Shown here one piece after another: positions 9,907 to 18,304 of a stretch of DNA of 64,000 nt. This DNA is from Acidobacteriota bacterium (GTDB lineage: Bacteria; Acidobacteriota; Terriglobia; Terriglobales; Acidobacteriaceae), in NCBI GenBank assembly GCA_021780315.1, contig JAJXYY010000025.1, positions 124,001 to 188,000 on the forward strand. Direction: 5' to 3'. The stretch's first letter is position 1. Each line of letters opens with the position of its first letter. Below the pieces are notes generated by a model. It was not told the origin of the DNA, made no database searches, and worked only from the letters and a program-made list of their open reading frames with translations. The translations under genes were made by a program, and so were the position numbers.

Positions 9907-9936
9907 ATACGTACAAATACATAAATATTTTCGTAT
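9907..9936. promoter_or_regulatory. AT-rich imperfect inverted repeat upstream of a beta-barrel gene
   Basis: ATACG at 9907-9911 pairs with CGTAT at 9932-9936, and AAATA at 9915-9919 with TATTT at 9926-9930. The arms are slightly asymmetric. It ends 11 bases before the start codon at 9948, in otherwise GC-rich DNA. An operator or an AT-rich promoter core are both possible; the regulator is unknown. Confidence 0.4.
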
Positions 9937-9947
9937 AAAATCACACT

Positions 9948-10847
9948 ATGCTTCCCAACCTGACGCTACCCTCCTCCCGCCCCCTCCGGCGCGCCCTCCT
10001 TACCCTCGCACTGCTCACCCCATCCGTCACCGCCGCCGCCCAGCAATCCCCCGTCGCCGCCTTCCTCGACCACTACCAGCAACGCGTCACCGCCACCCAG
10101 AACGAGCAGCCCCACTGGATCACTCCCCTCGTCACCGTGACCCCCCGCCTCGAGCAGGAGTACCGCACCGACTTCGTCCGCCAGACCAACAAAGACCACC
10201 AGACCATCTGGAACTACGGCAACGGCAAAGGCCTCGAACTGATCCCCTTCCGCCACATCGAACTCCTCTTCAACCCACCCCCCTTCCTCGCCCACAACAC
10301 CGGCGCCCAGGACGGCTTCGGCGACGTCTCCTTCCTCGCCAAATACCGCATCTTCGCCCGCAACGAGCAGCACGGAAACGCCATCCTCACCGCCTTCCTC
10401 GGAGCCTCCATTCCCACCGGCAAAAACGCCAACGGCCTCTGCTGTGCCGTCGTCACCCCATCGCTCGCCGGCGGCAAAGGCTTCGGCCCAGTCTCCTTCA
10501 CCACCACGCTCGGAGGCTCACTCCCCGTGTCCAACAAAACCAAGCTCGGCCACGCCATCTTCTCCAACACCGCCATCCAATATCACGTCGCCAAAACCGG
10601 CCTCGCCCGCTTCCTCTGGCCCGAAGCCGAGTTCAACGCCAACAGCTTCTACGGTGGATCGAACGACGGCAAGATCATGACCTTCGCCACCCCCGGCATC
10701 GTCCTCGGTCGCATCCCCCTCACCCACGACGCCTCCGGAAAACCCGGACGCCTCGGCCTCACCTTCGGCGCCGGAGAACAGATCGCCCTCACCCACTTCC
10801 ACACCTACAACCACGCCATCGTCCTCACCGCCCGCATCCCCTTCTAA
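9948..10847 (+). CDS. Predicted outer-membrane beta-barrel protein
   Basis: A 299-residue exported protein. The first 30 residues form a signal peptide with twin Arg and a hydrophobic core, cleaved near AAAQQ. The rest alternates hydrophobic and polar residues, with many Gly and aromatic strand ends (GDVSFLAKYRIFA, ILTAFLGASIPTG, LGLTFGAGEQIAL), and ends in IPF, as outer-membrane strands do. It resembles the MetA-pathway/transporter-like barrel families, but no ligand can be named. It appears monocistronic, between the imperfect palindrome at 9907 and a strong hairpin at 10888. Confidence 0.7.
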   Translation: MLPNLTLPSSRPLRRALLTLALLTPSVTAAAQQSPVAAFLDHYQQRVTATQNEQPHWITPLVTVTPRLEQEYRTDFVRQTNKDHQTIWNYGNGKGLELIPFRHIELLFNPPPFLAHNTGAQDGFGDVSFLAKYRIFARNEQHGNAILTAFLGASIPTGKNANGLCCAVVTPSLAGGKGFGPVSFTTTLGGSLPVSNKTKLGHAIFSNTAIQYHVAKTGLARFLWPEAEFNANSFYGGSNDGKIMTFATPGIVLGRIPLTHDASGKPGRLGLTFGAGEQIALTHFHTYNHAIVLTARIPF

Positions 10848-10887
10848 CAACTCGATCCACACCATGCCTGGCCGCACCACCCATGCC

Positions 10888-10913
10888 GCGGCTCGCCCCT
10901 CACGGCGAGCCGC
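10888..10913 (+). terminator. Strong GC hairpin after the beta-barrel gene
   Basis: A perfect 10-bp stem GCGGCTCGCC/GGCGAGCCGC with a 6-base loop, 40 bases past the stop. No T-run follows, so it may act as a 3' stabiliser or with Rho. Confidence 0.5.
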
Positions 10914-10992
10914 CGCGCAAACCCTCCACCAACGAGCCGATCACCGCACACTGCATCCAAACCTCAACCCAAGCATCCACTAAACTAGTCAC

Positions 10993-11847
10993 TTGGGCCA
11001 TTCATCCCATCCCGTCCGCGTCGCCGCCATCGACTTCCTCAACCCCGCACCTCTCATGTGGGACTTCGAGCATGCACCCCACGCCGCCACCCTCGCCCAG
11101 CGCTACTCCCTCCACTACACCCAGCCCTCCCAGTGCGCCGCCGAACTCCTTAGCGGACGCGCCGACCTCGGCCTCATCCCCATCGCCGCCCTCACCCCCG
11201 ACCTCGCCATCGTCCCCGGCTGCACCATCGCCTCCCTCAATCAGGTCCGCTCCATCCAACTCATCCTCAAACCCGGCCACACCCTCCAAACCGTACGCAC
11301 CATCGCCGCCGACACCGCCTCCCGCAGCTCCCTCGCCTACACTGAAATCCTCTTCCGCAAATTCATCGGCACCCAGCCCGTTTTCGTCCCCACCCCCGCC
11401 GACCCCATCCCCATGCTCCAGCGCTGCGACGCCGCCATCCTCATCGGCGACCCCGCTCTCCTCGCTGTCGAGCACCGCCCCGCCATCGAAGCCGCCATCG
11501 GCCCCTGCACCTGGTTCGATCTCGCCCACGAGTGGCACACCCGCACCGGCCTCCCCTGGGTCGCTGCCGTCTGGGCCGTACACCCCCAGGCCCTCGTCCG
11601 CATCACGCCCCAGCAGATCACCGCAGACCTCACCCAATCCCGCGACCACGGCCTCACCAACATCGACACCCTCGTCCACGACTGGACTCCCCGCATCAAC
11701 CTCCCGCCCTCCACCATCCACCACTACCTCACCCACAACATCCACTACACCCTCACCCCGGACTGCCTCCGCGCCATCCACCTCTTCCGCCAATACGCCG
11801 CCGAACTCAACCTCCTTCCACCCCTCACCACCCTCCGCTTCCTCTAA
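10993..11847 (+). CDS. mqnA: Chorismate dehydratase MqnA (futalosine menaquinone pathway)
   Basis: A 284-residue periplasmic-binding-fold protein of the MqnA/MqnD group, without a signal peptide. The N-terminus has VAAIDFLNPAPLMWDF, then a SGRADLGLIPIAAL segment and SRSSLAYTEILFRKF, all typical of MqnA. The enzyme removes water from chorismate to give 3-enolpyruvyl benzoate, the first step of menaquinone synthesis by the futalosine route. No other mqn gene is adjacent. The only start giving the full N-terminus is TTG at 10993; the next ATG would remove the first strand. A DedA-type gene follows after 47 bases on the same strand. Confidence 0.9.
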   Translation: MGHSSHPVRVAAIDFLNPAPLMWDFEHAPHAATLAQRYSLHYTQPSQCAAELLSGRADLGLIPIAALTPDLAIVPGCTIASLNQVRSIQLILKPGHTLQTVRTIAADTASRSSLAYTEILFRKFIGTQPVFVPTPADPIPMLQRCDAAILIGDPALLAVEHRPAIEAAIGPCTWFDLAHEWHTRTGLPWVAAVWAVHPQALVRITPQQITADLTQSRDHGLTNIDTLVHDWTPRINLPPSTIHHYLTHNIHYTLTPDCLRAIHLFRQYAAELNLLPPLTTLRFL

Positions 11848-11894
11848 CCCCGCAAGACCGCAACTTCCCCCGTCTGTTACCGTCTTATCCTAAG

Positions 11895-12614
11895 ATGAAA
11901 CCCGCGGCCTCCATTGTTCAGTGGTTCACGGCAGCCACCACCCCTGCCCCTGCCATCCGGCCGCCACGCCACTCCGGCAAACTCATCCATATCCTCTTCG
12001 GCTTTGGCATCTTCAGCGTCTTCCTCGTCTCGGTCGTCGATAGCTCCATCGTCCCCCTCCCCATCCCCGGAATCACCGACATCATGCTCGTCGTCATGGG
12101 CGCCCACCACCAAAGCCCTATCCTCCTCGTCCTCCTCGCCACTGCCGGATCAGCCATCGGTGGATACACCTGCTACCAGACCGGACGCTCCGGTGGCATG
12201 GCTCTCATCCAGAAACGCACCCCTCCCGCCATCTTCGCCCTCGTCACCCAGTGGGTCGATGACAACGCCATCCTCGCCGTCGCCATCCCCGCTATCCTTC
12301 CGCCCCCCGTGCCCCTCACCCCCTTCGTCCTCGCCGCAGGCGCACTCAAGATGTCCCGCAAGCAATTCCTCACCACCTTTACCCTCAGCCGCGCCCTGCG
12401 CCACGCTATCGCCGTCTGGCTCGGAATCCACTACGGCCGCCACATCCTCCGCCTGTGGAACAGCTTCTCCACCCGTTGGGCCACCACCATCCTCTCCGTC
12501 CTCTGGACCGCAGTCACCCTCAGCGTGGCCATCGCTCTCTGGAAGCTCTACAAGATCTCCCGCACCCCAGCCAACCGCATCGCCGACAACGCCACCCGCG
12601 AACCCGCCCTCTGA
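11895..12614 (+). CDS. DedA/VTT-domain integral membrane protein
   Basis: A 239-residue membrane protein of the DedA (SNARE-associated, VTT) family. It has a hydrophobic segment near 35-55, the re-entrant region IVPLPIPGITDIMLVVMGA, a Gly-rich GSAIGGYTCYQTGRSGG, and the paired loop IPAILPPPVPLTPFVLAAGALKM, with further segments at about 190-225. DedA proteins act as lipid or flippase-like carriers and support membrane homeostasis. Substrate is not shown here. The ATG at 11895 is the first start after the upstream stop. mqnA lies 47 bases upstream and may be co-transcribed. Confidence 0.85.
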   Translation: MKPAASIVQWFTAATTPAPAIRPPRHSGKLIHILFGFGIFSVFLVSVVDSSIVPLPIPGITDIMLVVMGAHHQSPILLVLLATAGSAIGGYTCYQTGRSGGMALIQKRTPPAIFALVTQWVDDNAILAVAIPAILPPPVPLTPFVLAAGALKMSRKQFLTTFTLSRALRHAIAVWLGIHYGRHILRLWNSFSTRWATTILSVLWTAVTLSVAIALWKLYKISRTPANRIADNATREPAL

Positions 12615-12634
12615 AACCATCCCACTGCACCAGC

Positions 12635-12666
12635 AAAAAGGGCGGCAGGCCAAAAGCCCACCGCCC
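12635..12666 (-). terminator. Intrinsic terminator of fabH (minus strand)
   Basis: Read on the minus strand: stem GGGCGG-TG-GGC, short loop, GCC-TG-CCGCCC, then TTTTT. It lies 24-55 bases beyond the fabH stop and fits a Rho-independent terminator. Confidence 0.8.
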
Positions 12667-12689
12667 GCATCACTCCATTAGCTGCCGCT

Positions 12690-13706
12690 CTAAATCTCCC
12701 ACTGCAGCAACGTTGCCCCCACCGTAAATCCAGCACCAACACTGGCCAGCAGCACCAGATCGCCCTTCTTCAGGTGGCCTTCGTCGATCGCCGTCTGCAT
12801 CGCCAGTGGGATCGTCCCCGCCGTCGTATTCCCATACCGGTCAATGTTGATCACCACCGAACTCTCTGGCAGTCCCAACCGCTCCGCCGTAGACAGGATG
12901 ATCCGCTTGTTCGCCTGGTGTGGAATAAAGCACCCCAGATCCTTACCCGTCACGCCATTCCGCGTCAACACCGTCTCCGCCGCCTCCGCCATCTTGCGCA
13001 CCGCAAACTTGTACACCGCCTGCCCATCCTGATGGACATAGTGCATCTTCGCCGCCACCGTCTCCGCCGTCGAGGGATGTAGACTCCCACCACCCGGCAT
13101 ATTCAGCGACACCGCGCCCGAGCCATCGATCTCGTGGTAAAAATCCACCAGCCCCACCTCGCCCGGCTCACAAGGCTCCAGCAACACCGCCCCCGCTCCA
13201 TCGCCAAAGATCACGCATGTCGTACGGTCCGTATAGTCAATCACCGAACTCATCACATCCGCGCCAATCACCAGCACTTTCTTCTGCACACCACTCTCAA
13301 TCAGCTTCGCCCCCACCTGCAGCGCATACGGAAACCCCGAGCACGCCGCCGACAGGTCAAAACCCCACGCACCCTTCGCCCCAATCTTGTCCTGCACCAG
13401 GCAAGCCGTCGCAGGAAAAAACATATCCGGTGTCACCGTCGCTACGATGATCACCTCTACCTCGCTCGCAGCAATCCCGCGCTTCGCCAAACACCGCCGC
13501 GCCGCCTCCGCCGCCAGATCGCTCGTCGCCACCCCCGGCTCTACTATGTGACGCTCGCGAATCCCCGTCCGCTCCGTAATCCACTGGTCGTTCGTCGCAA
13601 CCATCTTCTCCAGGTCCGCATTCGTCAGCAACTTCGGCGGAACATACACCCCAAGGGAACTAATCTTCGCCCGTACCGGCACCCGCGCCTTCAACGTCAA
13701 ACTCAA
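12690..13706 (-). CDS. fabH: Beta-ketoacyl-ACP synthase III
   Basis: A 338-residue condensing enzyme that starts fatty acid synthesis by joining an acyl-CoA primer to malonyl-ACP. The Cys-His-Asn triad is visible: Cys122 in [11 protein letters not shown], His in [10 protein letters not shown], Asn in [11 protein letters not shown]. The N-terminal [11 protein letters not shown] is typical of the family, as is the length. The start appears to be TTG at 13706, preceded by GAGGTGATGGA; no better ATG exists near the conserved N-terminus. It is followed by its own terminator, and no fab or plsX gene is beside it. Confidence 0.95.
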   Translation of the reverse strand: MSLTLKARVPVRAKISSLGVYVPPKLLTNADLEKMVATNDQWITERTGIRERHIVEPGVATSDLAAEAARRCLAKRGIAASEVEVIIVATVTPDMFFPATACLVQDKIGAKGAWGFDLSAACSGFPYALQVGAKLIESGVQKKVLVIGADVMSSVIDYTDRTTCVIFGDGAGAVLLEPCEPGEVGLVDFYHEIDGSGAVSLNMPGGGSLHPSTAETVAAKMHYVHQDGQAVYKFAVRKMAEAAETVLTRNGVTGKDLGCFIPHQANKRIILSTAERLGLPESSVVINIDRYGNTTAGTIPLAMQTAIDEGHLKKGDLVLLASVGAGFTVGATLLQWEI

Positions 13707-13874
13707 TCCATCACCTCGCTATATCTACAGAATACAAAACTATTACAAATGAATCACCATTCACGCCACGCAAATCATTCTCCCCGACTACCGCCCCCAT
13801 GTCACCAACTCTTTCCACCCTCGGCAAACAAGCCTCGCACACCTGCCCCACCCACCAAAAACAGGCACAAAAAA

Positions 13875-14029
13875 GTATGCGCCGGGCGACCCACTGCGCC
13901 ATCGCGAAGTCTCAATCAGAATTTTCGAGGGGGGAAAAGTATGCGCAGGGCGACCCACTGCGCCATCGCGAAGTCTCAACCAGAATTTTCGGGGAGGGGA
14001 AAGTATGCGCCGGGCGACCCACTGCGCCC
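13875..14029. repeat. 64-bp tandem repeats derived from the SRP RNA 3' end
   Basis: Copies start at 13875, 13939 and 14003, each with GTATGCGC(C/A)GGGCGACCCA. Copies 1 and 2 are full 64-bp units, nearly identical. Copy 3 matches only over 27 bases, and those bases are the 3' arm of the SRP RNA gene. On the minus strand each copy reads GCGCAG..GCGC and then a T-rich tract, resembling a weak terminator. The DNA between 13707 and 13874 shows no gene. Confidence 0.85.
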
Positions 14030-14101
14030 ATAATTACCCGTTACCGTTGCTTCCTTCCGGACCTGGCGGGGTTGGCGGGATTACGTCGCGTAGGACCCGG
14101 C
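14009..14101 (-). ncRNA. ffs: Signal recognition particle RNA (small bacterial 4.5S type)
   Basis: On the minus strand the RNA contains the conserved SRP core CCAGGUCCGGAAGGAAGCA, followed by the closing GGUAACGGG arm. The termini pair: 5' GCCGGGUCC with 3' GGGUCGCCCGGC. The size, about 93 nt, fits the short bacterial form that binds Ffh through the GGAA internal loop. Its partner receptor gene ftsY is at 29993. The first and last bases are estimated from the terminal stem. The 3' arm is repeated twice more downstream. Confidence 0.95.
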
Positions 14102-14208
14102 ACACACCTAAGTCTACCATTGCTCGCGCCTACACGCTCGACCCGCTATCAGCGCCATTTACCCCAGAAATCCACACGCTCGACCAACCCTCTCCTATAC
14201 TTGCAACC

Positions 14209-15225
14209 ATGCGTCGCCTCCTCCCGTTGCTTCTGGCCGTCTCCCTCGCTGCACCTTCCACCCACGCCGCCGACGTCCACGTCCGCGTCGATCCCACCCT
14301 CAAAACCGGCATCGAGGCCACCGACGCCTTCCCCACCATCCAGATGGCGCTCGACCACCATCCCTTCGCCACCCCCAACCCCAACGGAACCCCCGGCCGC
14401 GTCTTCATCCACATCGCTCCCGGCGTCTATCGTGAGCGCATCATCGTCACCCAGAACCACACCAACATAACCCTCCTCGGCATGGGCCAATCCCCCGCCG
14501 ACGTCCTCATCACCAACTCCCTCAACGCCAAAACAGCCGGCGGTACCTTCTTCACGGAGACCGCGGAGATCAACGGCAACGGCTTCCAGGCAGACAACCT
14601 CACCTTCGAAAACGCCGCCGGAAACACCGGACAGGCCGTCGCCGCCGCCGTCCGCGCAGACCGCGTCATCTTCAAGCACTGCCGCTTCCTCGGCCATCAG
14701 GACACCCTCTTCGCCGACTTCGGCCGCCAATACTACCTCGACTCCTACATCGAGGGCGGCGTCGACTTTATCTTCGGCAACGCCGCCGCCGTCTTCGACC
14801 ACTCCGAACTCCACGCCAACGGCCCCGGATTCCTCACCGCCCACTCCCGCACTGCCCCCGATCAACCCACCGGCTTCATCATCCTCAACAGCACCGTCAC
14901 CAGCGACGACCTCGCCGGAAAATCCATCGGCCTCGGACGCCCCTGGAGACCCTACGCCCGCGTCGTCTTCCTCCACACCTCCCTCCCCGCCCAGGTCCCG
15001 CCAGCAGGCTGGAACGACTGGAACAACCCCGCCAACCAGGCCACTGCCTTCTTCGCAGAAGCAAACTCCACCGGCCCCGGAGCCTCCCCCGCCACCCGCG
15101 TCCACTGGTCCCACCAACTCACCCCCGCACAGACCATCCCTTTCCTCCCCCACAACTTCCTCGCCGGCCCACCCGCCAGCCCCAACCACTGGAACCCTGA
15201 GGAAGAGGCCGCCAAACTCCCCTGA
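14209..15225 (+). CDS. Secreted pectinesterase (carbohydrate esterase family 8)
   Basis: A 338-residue pectin methylesterase with a signal peptide at residues 1-21 (cut after THA). The right-handed beta-helix family motifs appear in order: GHQDTLFAD (Asp acid/base), GGVDFIFGNAAAVFD (Asp nucleophile) and LGRPWRPYARVVF (Arg/Trp substrate contacts). It de-esterifies methyl-galacturonan outside the cell, making pectin available to lyases. Start ATG 14209 directly precedes the signal peptide. Gene order with the following GH1 enzyme suggests a plant-cell-wall locus, though the 94-base gap gives no proof of an operon. Confidence 0.94.
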   Translation: MRRLLPLLLAVSLAAPSTHAADVHVRVDPTLKTGIEATDAFPTIQMALDHHPFATPNPNGTPGRVFIHIAPGVYRERIIVTQNHTNITLLGMGQSPADVLITNSLNAKTAGGTFFTETAEINGNGFQADNLTFENAAGNTGQAVAAAVRADRVIFKHCRFLGHQDTLFADFGRQYYLDSYIEGGVDFIFGNAAAVFDHSELHANGPGFLTAHSRTAPDQPTGFIILNSTVTSDDLAGKSIGLGRPWRPYARVVFLHTSLPAQVPPAGWNDWNNPANQATAFFAEANSTGPGASPATRVHWSHQLTPAQTIPFLPHNFLAGPPASPNHWNPEEEAAKLP

Positions 15226-15319
15226 CCCAGCCTCAATCAACCCCTCAACAACAAATAATCTTCAAAAAAGCGCTCCGCCCAATTGCCAACCGATTATCGA
15301 AGCATGTAGAACTTTAGCC

Positions 15320-16780
15320 ATGCTGAATCGTTTAACTAGACGCTCCTTCGCCCGCCTCGCTGCCGCTGCTGCGCTCACCCCCGCCCTGCCCAACGCCCTC
15401 GCCGCACCCCGTGAAGAAAACGTATCACCGGCATCCCCACTGCTCAGCTTTCCCCGTGGCTTCCTTTGGGGATCCGCCACCGCCTCCTACCAGGTAGAAG
15501 GTGCCGCCAAGGAAGACGGTCGTGGCCCATCCATCTGGGATACCTTCTCCCACCTCCGTGGCAACACCAAAAACGGTGACACCGGCGACGTAGCCGACGA
15601 CCACTACCACCTTTACAAGACCGACATCGCCCTCATGAAGGACCTCGGCCTCAAAACCTACCGCTTCTCCACCTCCTGGTCCCGCGTCTTCCCCAACGGC
15701 ACTGGAACCCCAAACCCCAAGGGCCTCGACTTCTACAATCGTCTCGTCGACGGACTCCTCGCCGCCGGCATCCAGCCCTACTGCACCCTCTTCCACTGGG
15801 ACCTCCCCCAGGCCTTGCAGGATCAGGGTGGCTGGCAGTCCCGCGACACCGCACACGCCTACGCCAACTACGCCGGATACGTCGCCCAACACCTCTCCGA
15901 CCGCGTCCAGCACTTCATGACCCTCAACGAGATGCGCTCCTTCGTCGATCTAGGCTACGGCAACGGCATGCACGCTCCCGGCCTCCGACTCTCCCGCGCC
16001 GACCTCAACCAGGTCCGCCACCACGCCGTCCTCGCCCACGGCCTCGGCGTACAGGCCATCCGCGCCAACGCCCGCCCCGGAACCAAGGTCGGTCTCGCCG
16101 AAAACATCACCTGCACCGTCCCCGTCATCGAAACCCCCGAACACGTCCGCGCCGCACACATCGCCATGCGCGAAGAAAACGCTGGCTACCTCACCGTCAT
16201 CATGGAGGGCAAGTACACCGACCTCTACCTCGCCCGCCAAGGCGCTGATGCTCCCAAATTCACCCCCGAAGACCTCAAGGCCATCGGCTCGCCCATCGAC
16301 TTCGTCGGCATCAACTGCTACACCCCCGAATACGTCCGCGCCTCCTCCGCCCCCGCTGGATACGCCATGGTCCCCGCCCCAGAGTCCTTCCCCCACATGC
16401 TCAGCCCCTGGCTCCGCACCGGCCCCGAAGCCCTTTACTGGGCCCCAAAAATCGCCGCCAGCGTCTGGAATATCAAGGAGATCTACATCACCGAAAACGG
16501 GGCCTCCTCCTCCGACACCCTCACCCCAGACGGTGCCGTCTACGACACCGACCGCGTCATGTACCTCCGCAACTACCTCACCCAACTCCACCGCGCCGTC
16601 TCCGAAGGCGTCCCCGTCCGCGGCTACTTCCTATGGAGCCTCCTCGACAACTTCGAGTGGGCCGACGGCTACGCGTACCGCTTCGGTATACACTACGTCG
16701 ACTTCGCCACACAGAAACGCACCCCAAAACTCAGCGCCCACTTCTACCGCCAGGTCATCGCCCGCAACGCTCTCGCCTAA
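15320..16780 (+). CDS. Exported GH1 beta-glucosidase with Tat-type signal
   Basis: A 486-residue family 1 glycosidase. Residues 1-29 hold a twin-arginine signal (TRRSFARLAAAAAL) ending ALAA. The GH1 N-terminus FPRGFLWGSATASYQVEGA is clear. The acid/base Glu is in FMTLNEMRSF, where the usual Pro after NE is replaced by Met. The nucleophile is in IYITENGASS. The C-terminal SLLDNFEWADGY is typical. It should hydrolyse beta-linked oligosaccharides such as cellobiose, complementing the GH5 enzyme. Tat export is unusual, since most bacterial GH1 enzymes are cytoplasmic. Confidence 0.94.
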   Translation: MLNRLTRRSFARLAAAAALTPALPNALAAPREENVSPASPLLSFPRGFLWGSATASYQVEGAAKEDGRGPSIWDTFSHLRGNTKNGDTGDVADDHYHLYKTDIALMKDLGLKTYRFSTSWSRVFPNGTGTPNPKGLDFYNRLVDGLLAAGIQPYCTLFHWDLPQALQDQGGWQSRDTAHAYANYAGYVAQHLSDRVQHFMTLNEMRSFVDLGYGNGMHAPGLRLSRADLNQVRHHAVLAHGLGVQAIRANARPGTKVGLAENITCTVPVIETPEHVRAAHIAMREENAGYLTVIMEGKYTDLYLARQGADAPKFTPEDLKAIGSPIDFVGINCYTPEYVRASSAPAGYAMVPAPESFPHMLSPWLRTGPEALYWAPKIAASVWNIKEIYITENGASSSDTLTPDGAVYDTDRVMYLRNYLTQLHRAVSEGVPVRGYFLWSLLDNFEWADGYAYRFGIHYVDFATQKRTPKLSAHFYRQVIARNALA

Positions 16781-16835
16781 CGCCCAACCTGCCTCCTCCC
16801 ACCCGCAACACAACCGTCATCTCCACCGCCCCTGC

Positions 16836-16855
16836 GCCCCTGCAAGCGCAGGGGC
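16836..16855 (+). terminator. Hairpin after the beta-glucosidase gene
   Basis: An 8-bp perfect stem GCCCCTGC/GCAGGGGC with loop AAGC, 56 bases past the stop. It is followed by TTGC-type low-complexity sequence (16865-16922) similar to that next to the REP-like elements. Confidence 0.5.
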
Positions 16856-16959
16856 AACTGCCCATATCCCTGCCATCACCCTCGCCGTTGCCCTTGCACT
16901 TGCACTTGCTTTTGCTTTTGCCCTACCCATTCTCTTCCCCCAAAAACTTTTGCATCTTC

Positions 16960-16973
16960 TCTCGACATCGAGA
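16960..16973. promoter_or_regulatory. Palindromic operator, likely for the MarR regulator
   Basis: TCTCGA-CA-TCGAGA is a perfect inverted repeat with a 2-base centre, 30 bases upstream of the marR start, followed by the AT-rich GATATCTCATATCG. Sites of the form TCTTGACATCAAGA are known for MarR-family repressors, so autoregulation by the adjacent protein is inferred. Confidence 0.65.
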
Positions 16974-17003
16974 TATCTCATATCGTAGAACTAACCAGAC
17001 GGT

Positions 17004-17483
17004 ATGAGCGCACCCAGCCACATCTCGGCCCCCAAACTTTGGATCGTCCTCGCGCGGGCCTACGGCTCAGCCTCTGCCTACGTCCAGAGAGCCATCGCCG
17101 CCCAGGGCCTCTGCCTCTCCGACTTCATGGTCCTGGAAGTCCTCCTTCACAAAGGTCCGCTCACCATCTCCGCCATCGGCGACAAAGTCCTCCTCGCCAG
17201 CGCCTCCATGACCTCCGCCATTGACCGCGTCGAGCAGCGCGGCTTCGTCCAGCGAACAACCTGCTCCAGCGATCGCCGCATCCGACTCATCGCACTCACC
17301 CCCGCCGGCCGCCACTTCATCACCGACCTCTTCGCCCAGCACCAGCAGGACCTCGAACTCCTCACCGCCGGCCTAACCGAAACCGAACGCAAACACCTCT
17401 ACTCCGGACTCAAAAAAATCGGCCTCACCGCTCAGGCCGCCACCGTCCCCGATCTCCCTCAGGACCACATCAAGTTCTCGTAA
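17004..17483 (+). CDS. MarR family transcriptional regulator
   Basis: A 159-residue winged-helix repressor. The DNA-binding part spans about 35-105: helix-turn-helix LTISAIGDKVLLASASMTSA followed by a wing with SDRRIRLIALTPAG, the MarR signature. N- and C-terminal helices form the dimer interface. Ligand or redox sensing is unknown; Cys36 and Cys85 could be sensors, by analogy with OhrR/QorR-type members (inference). A palindrome at 16960 sits just upstream. The pirin gene begins 26 bases downstream, making it the likely co-transcribed target, and a YceI gene follows. Confidence 0.9.
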   Translation: MSAPSHISAPKLWIVLARAYGSASAYVQRAIAAQGLCLSDFMVLEVLLHKGPLTISAIGDKVLLASASMTSAIDRVEQRGFVQRTTCSSDRRIRLIALTPAGRHFITDLFAQHQQDLELLTAGLTETERKHLYSGLKKIGLTAQAATVPDLPQDHIKFS

Positions 17484-17509
17484 CGCGCATAACAGAAAGC
17501 AGGCAATCC

Positions 17510-18214
17510 ATGCTGACCATCCGCAAAAGCAACGAACGAGGCCACGCCGACCACGGCTGGCTCGACTCCCACCACACCTTCTCCTTCGCCAACTACTACG
17601 ACCCCGCCCACATGGGCTACCGCACCCTCCGCGTCATCAACGAGGATCGCGTCGCACCTGGCCGCGGCTTCGGAACCCACAGCCACCGCGACATGGAGAT
17701 CATCACCTACGTCCTCGCCGGCTCCCTCGCCCACAAAGACAGCATGGGACACACCGAGACCCTCGGCCCCAACGAGATCCAGCGCATGTCCGCTGGCTCC
17801 GGCATCACCCACAGCGAGTTCAACGGCTCCGACTCCCAGCCCGCACACTTCCTCCAGATTTGGATCGAACCCAAATCCCTCGGCATCCAACCCAGTTATC
17901 AGCAGTTCAAATTCGCCCCCCAGGAAAAGCGAAATCAGTTCAAAGTCATCGCCTCCGCAAATCCCGTCCCCGGTGCCGCCACCATCCATCAGGATGCCAC
18001 CGTCGCCGTCGCCGAACTCGCCCCCGGCCACAACCTCACCTACCCCCTCGCCAGTCAGCGTCACCTCTGGCTTCACGTCATTCACGGCGAGGTCGTCGTC
18101 AACGGAAAGACCCTGCTCACCGGCGATGCCATCGCAGCCGACAACGAGCCCACAATCCAACTTTCCGCACAAGGTTCTCAACCCAGCGAGATTATTCTCT
18201 TCGATCTCGCGTAA
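17510..18214 (+). CDS. Pirin family protein (YhhW-like, possible quercetinase)
   Basis: A 234-residue bicupin of the pirin family. The N-terminal cupin carries the metal ligands FGTHSHRDMEIITYVL, and the family phrases WLDSHHTFSFANYYDP and MSAGSGITHSE are present. E. coli YhhW has quercetin 2,3-dioxygenase activity; whether this one does is unknown. It is cytoplasmic. The position 26 bases after a MarR gene matches a widespread pattern in which MarR repressors control pirin under electrophile or oxidative stress. A YceI gene follows 90 bases downstream. Confidence 0.92.
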   Translation: MLTIRKSNERGHADHGWLDSHHTFSFANYYDPAHMGYRTLRVINEDRVAPGRGFGTHSHRDMEIITYVLAGSLAHKDSMGHTETLGPNEIQRMSAGSGITHSEFNGSDSQPAHFLQIWIEPKSLGIQPSYQQFKFAPQEKRNQFKVIASANPVPGAATIHQDATVAVAELAPGHNLTYPLASQRHLWLHVIHGEVVVNGKTLLTGDAIAADNEPTIQLSAQGSQPSEIILFDLA

Positions 18215-18304
18215 CCTCAACGCAGCCTCACCCCGACCTTCGGCTGGGTCAGCAACCGCCAGCCAGCACTGTTTTGCACCAACACTCTTCCAAGGAGATT
18301 CACT

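Noticed and set aside
13799..14470. Open frame across the 64-bp repeats and the SRP RNA gene
   Set aside because: The region is non-coding RNA and repeats on the other strand; the translated peptide only reflects the repeated DNA.
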